From positions 186,001 through 250,000 of the forward strand of contig CAXRDE010000024.1 in assembly GCA_964229355.1 (NCBI GenBank): a stretch of DNA of 64,000 nucleotides. The letters run 5' to 3'. Positions 7,672-15,150 of the stretch are shown here, piece by piece; within the stretch, counting starts at the first letter, position 1, and each line of letters opens with the position of its first letter. Source of the DNA: CAXRDE01 sp964229355. GTDB taxonomy: Bacteria > Cyanobacteriota > Sericytochromatia > UBA7694. The position numbers and the translations under genes are program-made. The notes beneath the pieces are model-generated. The model was not told the origin of the DNA, ran no database searches, and was given only the letters and a program-made list of their open reading frames with translations.

Positions 7672-10608
7672 TTACGGCGCCACGCGGAACAGGTCAGCAG
7701 CATTGAGCTGGTTGACATAGAGCTGATTGTTCAAAAGCCCCAGACCTACCGTGGGCTGTTGGCCCTCTAAAATAGGCACAAGATTGATGCGCTGTCCGTT
7801 GCTATTGACCCGCTCAATGCCGGTACCCAGACTAATAAAGAGGTTGTCTTCTTCGTCTAAGGCCATGCGGCCGTTGCCGTTACCCATATTGGTGCTGAAG
7901 TTGCTGTTTAATAAATCTGAGTCACCGCGGTTGTTCAGCGTCAGCTTATACACCGCCAGGTTGGTGCCCAGAGAAATATATAAGTTGCGGCCCAGGGGAT
8001 CAATGGCCAGGTCTTTAATGGGCGTGGGTAGACCCGAGATCAGGGTCTCGGGGCGACCAAAGACATTGCCTACAAAACTGACTTTGACAATGCGACCTTC
8101 TGTGGGCAAGGCCACATAAATCTGCTGGGTGTTAGCGCTATAAGCCAGAGAGCCGGGCTCAGCACCAAGATTGTCTGACTCAGCCACACGAGTGGTCATT
8201 TTAAGTTCTGCCCCGGCCCCTTGCAACTGGTACTGGCTGATTCGGTAATTGGGACGAACCCCTGGCAGTTGACGGGGACGTCCCACCAAAGCTGCGTCCA
8301 TGTTGCTGACGAGCAGATCGCCAGCACCCGTAACGGCCATGTCTCTAAAAATTGAGTCTGTGGTGATGTCGCTGGCAATATCTCGGTTTAATACATTGCC
8401 ATTGGTATCTAAGGTCATAATGCTGGAGTTTTGGCCCACGTGCTGTGAGAAGAACAGGTTTTGTCTTTGGGTATCCGTGTAAAAGAAGTCGGATTGCCCA
8501 TTGCTGTTTAAACGGGCTTCGGTCAGCACTGAAATTTCAGGGAAGAGGGTGAATTCACGGTTATCATTGCTGGGAATGCCGTTGCTGCTCACCTGTACAC
8601 TCACCTGGGTGGGCAGGTCAATTAAGCGATCCACCAGACCGCGGGGTACGGGAACCACCATTTCACGACGATCCGCGCTCACGGAGCGAGGGGTGGTGTT
8701 GACGGTACCCCGGGTCGAGCTGAAGGACACGCTGTTATTGCTGAGCACAGGGTCAAAGCCTGCTCCTCTGAGGGTCACCACACGCTCTGCAAAAGGCGCA
8801 TTGCGAAGGATGGTGGTTTCTTGTTGAACCTCAGTGACCACGGGGCCGGGACCGCCGACGACGATTTGTGCCGTGGAGCGATTGCCCACTTCGTCCGTGG
8901 CGGTCAGGGTGAGTACATCACCGGAGTCCGCCACCAGGCGGGCTTCAAAAGAGCCGTCGAGGGCACTTTGCACCTGAATGGCGTTGCCCAATTTGGGGCC
9001 TGAAATGGTGACGTTGGCGCGGCCACCATCCTCAATGGATCCAGGCCCGCCTGTAATAATGGTTTCAAAGGCACTTCCGCTGGGGTTACGGGCAATGATT
9101 TTATCGGTGACAATGCGTGGATTAAGGGTGTCTGTACGTACGACCACCTCTGCAGGTAAACTGCTGACGCTGCCCATCACGGTGCGTACCTTGAGCACAT
9201 GTTCTAAGTTGCGCCGTAAAGGCACCACGATTTGAAAACGGGTGCTGCCCGCCTCCAATACCGTAGACACGCCCTGGGTGCCGCCCTCTACGGTGATCAT
9301 ACTGCCTGCGGGTGCGGTACCTCGAAGGGTGACCGTATCTTGATTGCTGACGGGTGAGACGCTATCGATGGCAGGGGATGGAAGCCCGCCTGCTGCTTTG
9401 AGATTGTTTTGCACCACGCTATCGGCTTCAATGGTGGGCTGAATAACTGAAAGCACTGAGGCCACCGTATTGGCTCCGCCTGTGGAGGTGTTTTCGGTGC
9501 TGCGCTGTACGGCATCTAGAATCGCGATAATTTCAGGGGCACTGTATTCGGTAATGGGAATTTTAGGCTGGCTGAGAATGGTGCCGTTGTTGACGATTAA
9601 ACGGGTGGTGGCTTCGCTGAGCGGAGAAATGTCCAGTTGGGCGGTACCCGCTAGCATGGCGCGCATCAGGCTGGGGCCACTGCCTACAGAGACCACATAT
9701 TCGCTGCCCAAAGTAACCTCTGAGGGTAAGACAATGGAGTAGGTGCCATCGGACTGGGTTTTGGTGGTGGCCAGCGGCAGGCCCACCACATTGCCGTTAT
9801 TGTCGATTTTAGACAGGGTAACGGTGACATCTGAAGAAACCGGTTGGATGCCGGTCAGTGCCTCTGCAGGCGGAATCAGAAAGCGGTCAATACGAAAACC
9901 GGTATTGGCGGCCAGACGGCCACTGGGGGCCAACACTTTGCCAGAAATGACCCGGTTGAGCAGTTGGTCCAGGCGGCTGTTGAGGGTAGCGTTGGCTTTT
10001 AAGCTGGATAGGGTGTTGTTCAGAGCGGTGGCCAGATCAATGGTGGCATAGTCAATGCTTTGGGTTTCCTGGTTGCTCAGATTGCGCAGTTCTTGAATGA
10101 CATTTAAAGGCAGTGAGTACAAAGGCTCTGGACGATCCACCACCAATTGCACAAAGGCGGTGGTGACGGGATTGAGATCCAACTGGGCCTGGGTGGCAAA
10201 GTTGCGCAGGTATTTACCGGTGGCATAATTGCCCACTTCCACCACCACGTTGGTGGCAGGCAGTGCAATGTCTGTGGGTACATCAAGGGTGTAGCGCCCT
10301 TCAGCGTCCGTTTGGGTGGTGGCCAGGGGTTCATTCGAAACGGGGCGGCCTTCATCGTCGATGCGAATCAGGCGCACTTCGACCCCTGCAGGGGCTTCGG
10401 TCAAACCGGTAGCTGCATGGGCGGGGGGTATGAGGTACGAGAGAAAGGGGTTTTCTGAGGCGGTGGTGGAAGCGTTGAGAGATTGGTCTTGCTGGGGAAC
10501 CATCACCTGGCCTTCAAGCCTGAACACCTCCACAGAAACCTGTTGAGGGGGCTGACAAGCGGTTAAAAGCAGGGATAAAGCACCTGCAAGGGCAATCCTG
10601 GATCTCAT
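7672..10608 (-). CDS. Large lipoprotein with CnaB-like repeats, Ig-like domains and beta-propeller
   Basis: A 978-residue exported lipoprotein: signal peptide and lipobox LLLTAC with lipidated C18. Two related CnaB/carboxypeptidase-regulatory-like modules follow (~20-170 and ~215-340). Each has an unusual loop naming a Pro-Pro-Ala segment (LIPPAHA, LIPPAEA) and ends in a VVEV/VVSV-type strand. Next come Ig-like domains (~410-590), an IPT/TIG-like domain (~590-690; VVTLRGAGFDP), and a C-terminal NHL/SMP-30-type beta-propeller (~690-978; repeated ...LAIDPLGRNLYIS and MALDEEDNLFIS blades). The function is unknown; propellers and Ig domains suggest ligand or surface binding. It heads the transcript that carries two histidine kinase genes, so a sensory role is possible. 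No catalytic motif was seen. Confidence 0.8.
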   Translation of the reverse strand: MRSRIALAGALSLLLTACQPPQQVSVEVFRLEGQVMVPQQDQSLNASTTASENPFLSYLIPPAHAATGLTEAPAGVEVRLIRIDDEGRPVSNEPLATTQTDAEGRYTLDVPTDIALPATNVVVEVGNYATGKYLRNFATQAQLDLNPVTTAFVQLVVDRPEPLYSLPLNVIQELRNLSNQETQSIDYATIDLATALNNTLSSLKANATLNSRLDQLLNRVISGKVLAPSGRLAANTGFRIDRFLIPPAEALTGIQPVSSDVTVTLSKIDNNGNVVGLPLATTKTQSDGTYSIVLPSEVTLGSEYVVSVGSGPSLMRAMLAGTAQLDISPLSEATTRLIVNNGTILSQPKIPITEYSAPEIIAILDAVQRSTENTSTGGANTVASVLSVIQPTIEADSVVQNNLKAAGGLPSPAIDSVSPVSNQDTVTLRGTAPAGSMITVEGGTQGVSTVLEAGSTRFQIVVPLRRNLEHVLKVRTVMGSVSSLPAEVVVRTDTLNPRIVTDKIIARNPSGSAFETIITGGPGSIEDGGRANVTISGPKLGNAIQVQSALDGSFEARLVADSGDVLTLTATDEVGNRSTAQIVVGGPGPVVTEVQQETTILRNAPFAERVVTLRGAGFDPVLSNNSVSFSSTRGTVNTTPRSVSADRREMVVPVPRGLVDRLIDLPTQVSVQVSSNGIPSNDNREFTLFPEISVLTEARLNSNGQSDFFYTDTQRQNLFFSQHVGQNSSIMTLDTNGNVLNRDIASDITTDSIFRDMAVTGAGDLLVSNMDAALVGRPRQLPGVRPNYRISQYQLQGAGAELKMTTRVAESDNLGAEPGSLAYSANTQQIYVALPTEGRIVKVSFVGNVFGRPETLISGLPTPIKDLAIDPLGRNLYISLGTNLAVYKLTLNNRGDSDLLNSNFSTNMGNGNGRMALDEEDNLFISLGTGIERVNSNGQRINLVPILEGQQPTVGLGLLNNQLYVNQLNAADLFRVAP

Positions 10609-10746
10609 GAAATCTTTTCGCTCCTATGAATCATATAATCAGGTGATAATTTTGGGTGATAAAAAGTCCCTCAAAGCATAGCATTAAACCCTCACAGATG
10701 CAATGAACGTGCTATGATCAAGACAGAATTGAAAGGGGAATAAATC

Positions 10747-11007
10747 ATGCTTCAAGTTGCTTCATCATCACAGCCCGCCTCTGTCGCCGGAGCGATTGCC
10801 GGACTCATTCGCGAAGATAAATTATGCGAACTCCAGGCTATTGGGGCAGGCGCCATTAATCAAACCATTAAAGCCATTGCCATTGCCCGTGGCTACCTGG
10901 CCCCCTCAGGCATTGAAATTGTGAGTGTTCCCTCTTTTCAAGATGTGGAAATTCGGGGCGAAGAGCGTACCGCCATGCGCTTTAGGGTTGAAAAAAAATC
11001 CGCTTGA
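10747..11007 (+). CDS. spoVS: SpoVS family protein
   Basis: An 86-residue protein matching stage V sporulation protein S almost end to end: the SVAGAIAGLIRE helix, the QAIGAGAINQTIKAIAIARGYL core (13-54) and the EIRGEERTAMRFRVE C-terminal strand. SpoVS has an Alba-like fold and may bind nucleic acid. It is required late in Bacillus sporulation but is also widespread in non-sporulating lineages such as Deinococcus and cyanobacterial relatives, where its job is unknown. No sporulation genes are nearby, so the name should not be read as function. GAAAGGGG stands before the ATG and a TATGAT -10-like box lies at 10713-10718. It stands alone, divergent from the propeller lipoprotein. Confidence 0.93.
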   Translation: MLQVASSSQPASVAGAIAGLIREDKLCELQAIGAGAINQTIKAIAIARGYLAPSGIEIVSVPSFQDVEIRGEERTAMRFRVEKKSA

Positions 11008-11045
11008 GCTAACTTGATCTAAAAGGAATGGCTTTGCCGTCAAGC

Positions 11046-12056
11046 TCAGGAGTCCCGCATGCGGGGATCGAGCGCAAAATAGCTCAAGTCTACCAACAGA
11101 TTGACCATAACGAAGGTAAAGGCAAAGACCAGCACACACCCCTGTACCACGGGAAAGTCTCGGGCACTGACGGCGTTGACCACGTAAGAGCCCAGACCGT
11201 TCCAGGCGTAGATGGTTTCAGTTAAGACCGCCCCACTCAAGAGCAGTCCCAGTTGTAAACCGGCAATGGTGGTAATGGGAATTGAGGCGTTGCGCAGCGC
11301 GTGATAAAGCACTACTTTGGCCTTGCTCACCCCTTTGGCGTGGGCGGTTTTGACATAGTCCTGGTCTAAAACATCGAGCATGCTGGCGCGGGTCATGCGG
11401 GCAATAATTGCTGTGGGCACGGTAGCCAGCGTGACGGCGGGTAAAATGAGGTGCTTGAGGGCATCTACAAAAGAAAACAGATCTTTGGCCAAAATGCTGT
11501 CAATTAAATAAAAATTGGTGACGGGTTCCAGCTCGGAGATCATACTCAATCTTCCAGACAACGGGAGCCAACCCAGATAGGCAGAAAAGATCATCATCAG
11601 AATGAGGCCGAGCCAGAAAATGGGCATTGAGACGCCTGTTAGAGCGGTGACCATGCTCAGGTTGTCGATCCAGGAGTTGCGGTAGACTGCCGCTAAAATC
11701 CCGGTGGAAACCCCCACAAGCAAAGCGATAAACATGGCTGCAAAGGCCAGTTCAATGGTGGCGGGGAATTTTTGTTTGATTTCTTGAAGAACGGGGTTGT
11801 TGGTGACAATGGAGTCGCCTAAATTGCCCTGGGTGACAATGCGCACCACGTAATTACCGTATTGGGTAATAAAGGGCTGGTCTAAACCCAATTGCTGGCG
11901 CAAACGATTCAAGGATTCTTCGGTGGCTCGCTCACCTAACATAATTTGGGCAGGATCTCCGGGAATTAGCCGCACTGAGGAAAATACAATAAACGAAACA
12001 CTCAGTAGAATAATGGCCATTAAGCCCAGGCGGCGCACCAAAAAACGTAAAATCAT
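11046..12056 (-). CDS. Dpp/Opp-type ABC transporter permease (DppB-like)
   Basis: A 336-residue inner-membrane permease of the binding-protein-dependent peptide/nickel type. The N-terminus shows the family signature: first membrane helix (~8-30), then LIPGDPAQIMLGERATEE and the LGLDQPF block, and an extracytoplasmic loop with NLGDS. Five more helices follow from ~100, with the EAA-type cytoplasmic loop near residues 240-265 (KVVLYHALRNASIPI). Dpp/Opp systems normally need a second permease (DppC), a binding protein and two ATPases, usually in one operon. None of these is adjacent: a tRNA and an NlpC/P60 gene lie upstream and SpoVS converges downstream. The partners must be elsewhere, or the gene is a leftover. 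Confidence 0.9.
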   Translation of the reverse strand: MILRFLVRRLGLMAIILLSVSFIVFSSVRLIPGDPAQIMLGERATEESLNRLRQQLGLDQPFITQYGNYVVRIVTQGNLGDSIVTNNPVLQEIKQKFPATIELAFAAMFIALLVGVSTGILAAVYRNSWIDNLSMVTALTGVSMPIFWLGLILMMIFSAYLGWLPLSGRLSMISELEPVTNFYLIDSILAKDLFSFVDALKHLILPAVTLATVPTAIIARMTRASMLDVLDQDYVKTAHAKGVSKAKVVLYHALRNASIPITTIAGLQLGLLLSGAVLTETIYAWNGLGSYVVNAVSARDFPVVQGCVLVFAFTFVMVNLLVDLSYFALDPRMRDS

Positions 12057-12088
12057 AGAAGGAGCTCCAAAAAATAGCTAACAAAAAA

Positions 12089-12161
12089 TGCTGACGAGGA
12101 GAATCGAACTCCTGACCTATGGTTTACGAAACCATTGCTCTACCATCTGAGCTACGTCAGC
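12089..12161 (-). tRNA. tRNA-Thr (anticodon CGU)
   Basis: A 73-base complete cloverleaf on the minus strand. The acceptor stem GCTGACG pairs with CGTCAGC; the D arm is GCTC-loop-GAGC; the anticodon stem ATGGT/ACCAT encloses loop TTCGTAA with anticodon CGT (12126-12128 on the plus strand), which reads ACG threonine codons. The T arm is AGGAG-TTCGATT-CTCCT and the discriminator is A. The CCA end is not encoded. It lies between an NlpC/P60 lipoprotein gene and the orphan permease gene. Confidence 0.97.
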
Positions 12162-12207
12162 AAATGCAGTGGTCATGGTAACATAAGTGCTTCCGACAGG
12201 CAAGTTG

Positions 12208-12876
12208 TTAGAAGAAGCGCTTTGCCCCACGAAAGTGGGTCTGGTAATACCCGGTTTTTAAGCTGTCATAGGAGACCGTGCGGCCGGTACGCGGGGCGTG
12301 AATAAAGAGATCGTTACCCGCATAAATGCCCACGTGATCCACAAATTTACCCGAGTGGCTAAAAAATACCAGATCCCCGGCCTGCAAGGCGTCGGATGAC
12401 ACTTCTTGCCCCTGTAAAAACTGTTTGTCTGCGGTACGTTGAATGGAGAGTCCTTGTTGCTGAAACACGTAAAACACCAGGCCAGAACAATCAAAGCCTT
12501 TATCGGGACTGTGCCCGCCGTAGACATAGGGAACTCCCAAATATTGTTCAGCGGTGCTTAAAATGTCTCCCGCAGCACCTGAAGGCCGTTCACTCGGGGC
12601 CTGATCAAAATCCCGCAGCTCCGGCAAGCTGACCGAGCCCTGAGAGCGTTTTGTGGGGGCAGAGCGCTCAGGTAGCCGGGGTGAAACGGGCTGAGATGCA
12701 GGAGCTGTCTTCTGATCTGAGCGCGCGCTTCCTGAATCCCCCGGGTTTTGCCAGCGGGAAATTTGACGGTGACTGACGCGAGTTGGGGTGTCGTTGTCCC
12801 AGGCCTGGGAAGATTGCTGAAGCTGAACGCTACAGGCGGTCAATAAAAAAGGAATCACACATAAAAAATACTTCAT
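12208..12876 (-). CDS. NlpC/P60 family cell-wall endopeptidase lipoprotein
   Basis: A 222-residue lipoprotein of the Spr/NlpC type that cleaves peptide stems of peptidoglycan. The signal peptide MKYFLCVIPFLLTAC has lipidated C15; a ~75-residue Ser/Pro/Gln-rich linker leads to the NlpC/P60 domain (~103-222). The triad is visible: C130 in FDCSGL, H181 in DHVGIY and H193 in IHAP. The domain start (YLGVPYVYGG) is canonical. The frame is open 17 codons further upstream, but I chose the ATG at 12876 because it begins a proper signal peptide. Its ribosome site is weak. It is divergent from a small lipoprotein gene. Confidence 0.92.
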   Translation of the reverse strand: MKYFLCVIPFLLTACSVQLQQSSQAWDNDTPTRVSHRQISRWQNPGDSGSARSDQKTAPASQPVSPRLPERSAPTKRSQGSVSLPELRDFDQAPSERPSGAAGDILSTAEQYLGVPYVYGGHSPDKGFDCSGLVFYVFQQQGLSIQRTADKQFLQGQEVSSDALQAGDLVFFSHSGKFVDHVGIYAGNDLFIHAPRTGRTVSYDSLKTGYYQTHFRGAKRFF

Positions 12877-12985
12877 TCCGTTATGATGCCATAAAAAGCT
12901 ATAAAAATCGAGTGCCTGACGCACCAACGCTCTTGTCTTTGCTCTCTGTCTTTCGCGATGCTAAAAGAAAAAAGGAGGATTGAGA

Positions 12986-13294
12986 ATGTTGAATCGTTGG
13001 ACGATCCTCGCCGTGATCCTGGGCTTGTGTTGGGGGTGCAGTGAATCCCCCAATCAGCCTGCGGAACCTGAAGAAAATACCGCACAAACCGTGACCACCG
13101 CCAATAATGTGTTTGCAGAGGGCGGTCCCATACCTGCTCCCCCGCTCCCCGGCGGCGCGATTGGCGGTACAGGGGTAATTGGCAACCCAGCCCCGATCGG
13201 TAATCCGGCACCTCCACCTCCCCCCCAAACAATTCCAGCTCCGGGTACGGGGGGTGGGTATTCTTCAGGCAATGATACCCAGGACGAGGGCTAA
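12986..13294 (+). CDS. Small Pro/Gly-rich lipoprotein
   Basis: A 102-residue protein with a short signal peptide and a lipobox-like GLCWGC (C18). The mature part is of low complexity: an acidic stretch, then Pro-Gly-Ala-rich segments with the repeated GNPAPIGNPAP and a poly-Pro run, ending in a Gly-Ser tail. No domain is recognisable; it may be a flexible surface tether. The start at 12986 is set by a strong GGAGG 7-8 bases before the ATG; an in-frame TTG two codons upstream would leave no room for it. It converges on the YiiX-like lipoprotein gene, 4 bases away. Confidence 0.7.
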   Translation: MLNRWTILAVILGLCWGCSESPNQPAEPEENTAQTVTTANNVFAEGGPIPAPPLPGGAIGGTGVIGNPAPIGNPAPPPPPQTIPAPGTGGGYSSGNDTQDEG

Positions 13295-13298
13295 GCCC

Positions 13299-14204
13299 TC
13301 AAGAATAACGGTGTAAGCGTCCCGGGACAGGGCGCTTGTAATTGTATTCCCATACGGTTGTCAGATCTGGGGAGTCCATGAGGTCTTCAAGGGTAAACAG
13401 GTCCCAGCCATATTTGGCACGGTGTGGGTACACGCGGGGAGCCTCGGGGCCGAGTAATTGGAGGGCCTGATAGACCATCTCTGTGCAATACAGGCGCTCT
13501 TCAGTGTCTAATAAAAAGAGGGAATCATAGCTGGTGCCAAGGACACGGTGGGCGTACTGGGACATTTTTTGAATCCCCGCAGCGCTCAGGCCGGGTTTAC
13601 GTAAAACCACAAATTTGTCTCGGGAGACCCGCTGGGTATAGCCTGAAAGGGTCTCTTTAATAACGCCCATAAATTCGCCACCGGGGGTCAGCTGGGCGAG
13701 GGCGTGAATAATCTGGTCGTTGCCCAAATACAGCAGCGCGTGCACAAAGGAATCATTGTTGCCACAGAGCACAATGTCTCCGGGTTGCAGAGTCTTGAGC
13801 AGGGCCTGTACTTCAGGGGGCGTAATCGCAGGCGTGGTGTCCGGGGTGCTGCGCTTATTAAATTCTTTTTTGATGACTTTGTCAGAGAGCAAGTAAATGC
13901 CTTTACGAAACAAAGGCAAGCGGCTAATGCTTTCATAAATCAGTCCACCCTGGGGCATAAAGATGGCTTCATCGGGCAGACCGTTGTCCCGGTCATCGGC
14001 AAAATGGTTTTTGTAAAGACTGCGTACAATACGTACGGTCAGACTTTCATCGGGCTCCTGAATATTTTGACTCTGCTGGGCCCTGATTTGAGGAGCCAGT
14101 TGGGGCACCACCGCGACAGACTGAGGATACTGCCGCGCAGCACAGGCGCTGAGACTCAGGCCCAGTGTAAGTAACATAAGTCTTAAAGTGAGTTGACGCA
14201 TCAT
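13299..14204 (-). CDS. YiiX-like permuted papain-fold lipoprotein
   Basis: A 301-residue lipoprotein (lipobox LSAC, C21). After ~110 residues of linker the C-terminal domain (~130-290) matches the circularly permuted NlpC/P60-like YiiX family: LQPGDIVLCGN, then H155 in DSFVHALLYLG, H167 in IIHALA, and the nucleophile C240 in LYCTEMVYQAL. Members hydrolyse amide or ester bonds; some act on cell-wall or acylated substrates, and many are uncharacterised. The order H before C is the mark of the permuted group. It starts 9 bases after ssb and is probably co-transcribed with it. Confidence 0.8.
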   Translation of the reverse strand: MMRQLTLRLMLLTLGLSLSACAARQYPQSVAVVPQLAPQIRAQQSQNIQEPDESLTVRIVRSLYKNHFADDRDNGLPDEAIFMPQGGLIYESISRLPLFRKGIYLLSDKVIKKEFNKRSTPDTTPAITPPEVQALLKTLQPGDIVLCGNNDSFVHALLYLGNDQIIHALAQLTPGGEFMGVIKETLSGYTQRVSRDKFVVLRKPGLSAAGIQKMSQYAHRVLGTSYDSLFLLDTEERLYCTEMVYQALQLLGPEAPRVYPHRAKYGWDLFTLEDLMDSPDLTTVWEYNYKRPVPGRLHRYS

Positions 14205-14213
14205 CAGATTCCT

Positions 14214-14567
14214 TTAAAAGGGTGTTTCGTGCCCGCCAGGAGGCACAATATCGTGGCGACTGCCGATCAGGCGCAGTCCATGGCTTAAAATACGATGTTC
14301 TAAATAACCATCGGGATGGCTGTGAAAAATGAGCTTGCCGCGAATACCCACCAAAGACCCTTTTTTTACATAGTTGTGGGCGATTTCGGCCTGACGGTCC
14401 CAGAGTTCGACTTTGAACCAGTCGGTTTCGGCTTCCCCTTCTAAACTTGAACGGGGGCGAGAGACGGCTAAACTAAATAAAGCCTGGGTTCGACCGCTTT
14501 CAAAGTGTTTGATTTCAGGATAATTGCCAGCCCGTCCCACCAGAATGACTGTATTGACTGCCAACAT
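14214..14567 (-). CDS. ssb: Single-stranded DNA-binding protein
   Basis: A 117-residue SSB with a single OB fold (~3-108). The start NTVILVGRAGNYPEIKHF is typical, as are the WFKVELWDRQAE block and the KKGSLVGIRGKL strand. SSB coats single-stranded DNA in replication, repair and recombination. The usual long disordered linker and acidic tip are nearly absent: the protein ends soon after the OB fold, keeping only a short ETPF end. The terminal Pro-Phe is the part of the tip that contacts partner proteins in well-studied SSBs. Whether this is the main SSB or a paralogue cannot be told here. A hypothetical gene ends 3 bases upstream. Confidence 0.92.
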   Translation of the reverse strand: MLAVNTVILVGRAGNYPEIKHFESGRTQALFSLAVSRPRSSLEGEAETDWFKVELWDRQAEIAHNYVKKGSLVGIRGKLIFHSHPDGYLEHRILSHGLRLIGSRHDIVPPGGHETPF

Positions 14568-14570
14568 GGG

Positions 14571-15020
14571 CTATACCTCTGGGGACCGAGGCGGTAATAC
14601 CACAGAGTTGAGCGGGTTGGTGCGTCCGGGGCGCAGGGGCCGCGCGGGACGACGGGCGTTGTCCTGTTCCTGCTGCTCTCGCTGTTTTAAAGCGGCGCTC
14701 ACCAGGCCTTTTTCTACCACCTTTTCATCTTGAATGCCATAGAGCTGGCGCTCTAAAAAAGCGTCCAGGGCATTTACAGGGCGGTAGGTGGCTTGTTGGG
14801 CACGGTGAAGTGCCGCCTGAAAAATTTGCACACAGGCTTGTTGACGGGGCTCGGACATTTCTTGCCATTGATTATAGAGCTTAACCACCCAGGCTTTTGC
14901 GGCATCTTCTTCATCAAGATCCACAATATACTCGTGAATGTATTCAAAAGTATAGTCAGGATGTTGATGATGTAATTCAGCGATCTTTTCCAAAACGCTT
15001 GAAAAGGGGGTGTCCGTCAT
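14571..15020 (-). CDS. Hypothetical protein upstream of ssb
   Basis: A 149-residue soluble protein with no recognised domain. Residues 1-120 are predicted mostly helical, with an acidic segment near the middle (DLDEEDAAKAW) and Gln-rich helices; the last 30 residues are basic and Pro/Arg-rich. It begins where the stop of a decayed kinase fragment ends: the ATG overlaps that TGA (ATGA), and its AAGGA ribosome site lies inside the fragment. That suggests the gene once followed a kinase gene directly. Only 3 bases separate it from ssb, so the two are probably one transcript. Confidence 0.6.
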   Translation of the reverse strand: MTDTPFSSVLEKIAELHHQHPDYTFEYIHEYIVDLDEEDAAKAWVVKLYNQWQEMSEPRQQACVQIFQAALHRAQQATYRPVNALDAFLERQLYGIQDEKVVEKGLVSAALKQREQQEQDNARRPARPLRPGRTNPLNSVVLPPRSPEV

Positions 15021-15084
15021 GAACCGGCATTCCTTGTGGTGTTTTTCTGAATTTTAGCATGCTTTTTGAGATCTGTAATTTTGT
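15018..15084 (-). pseudogene. Remnant: 3' end of a Ser/Thr kinase gene copy
   Basis: About 70 bases here (15015-15084) match the last 70 bases of the intact kinase gene (17289-17358) at 62 of 70 positions. Read in the kinase frame it still encodes a closely related C-terminal tail (KITDLKKHAK...) with the same TGA stop. The remnant supplies the ribosome site and part of the start codon of the hypothetical gene downstream, which may explain why it survived. Together with the second fragment at 17217-17289 it frames the lipoprotein unit between them. Confidence 0.85.
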
Positions 15085-15090
15085 CCCAAA

Positions 15091-15120
15091 AGAAAAAACC
15101 TCCCACGCGGGAGGTTTTTA
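15091..15120 (-). terminator. Rho-independent terminator of the 15151 lipoprotein gene
   Basis: On the minus strand AACCTCCC pairs with GGGAGGTT around a CGCGT-like loop and is followed by a T run. It starts about 30 bases after the lipoprotein stop codon and separates that gene from the hypothetical-ssb pair. Confidence 0.85.
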
Positions 15121-15150
15121 GCTTATTGACTTTGTTCAGTAGAGCTGGGT

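Noticed and set aside
12877..13232. Open frames crossing the divergent region between the NlpC/P60 and small lipoprotein genes
   Set aside because: They overlap real genes on the opposite strand, have no ribosome sites and no recognisable product.
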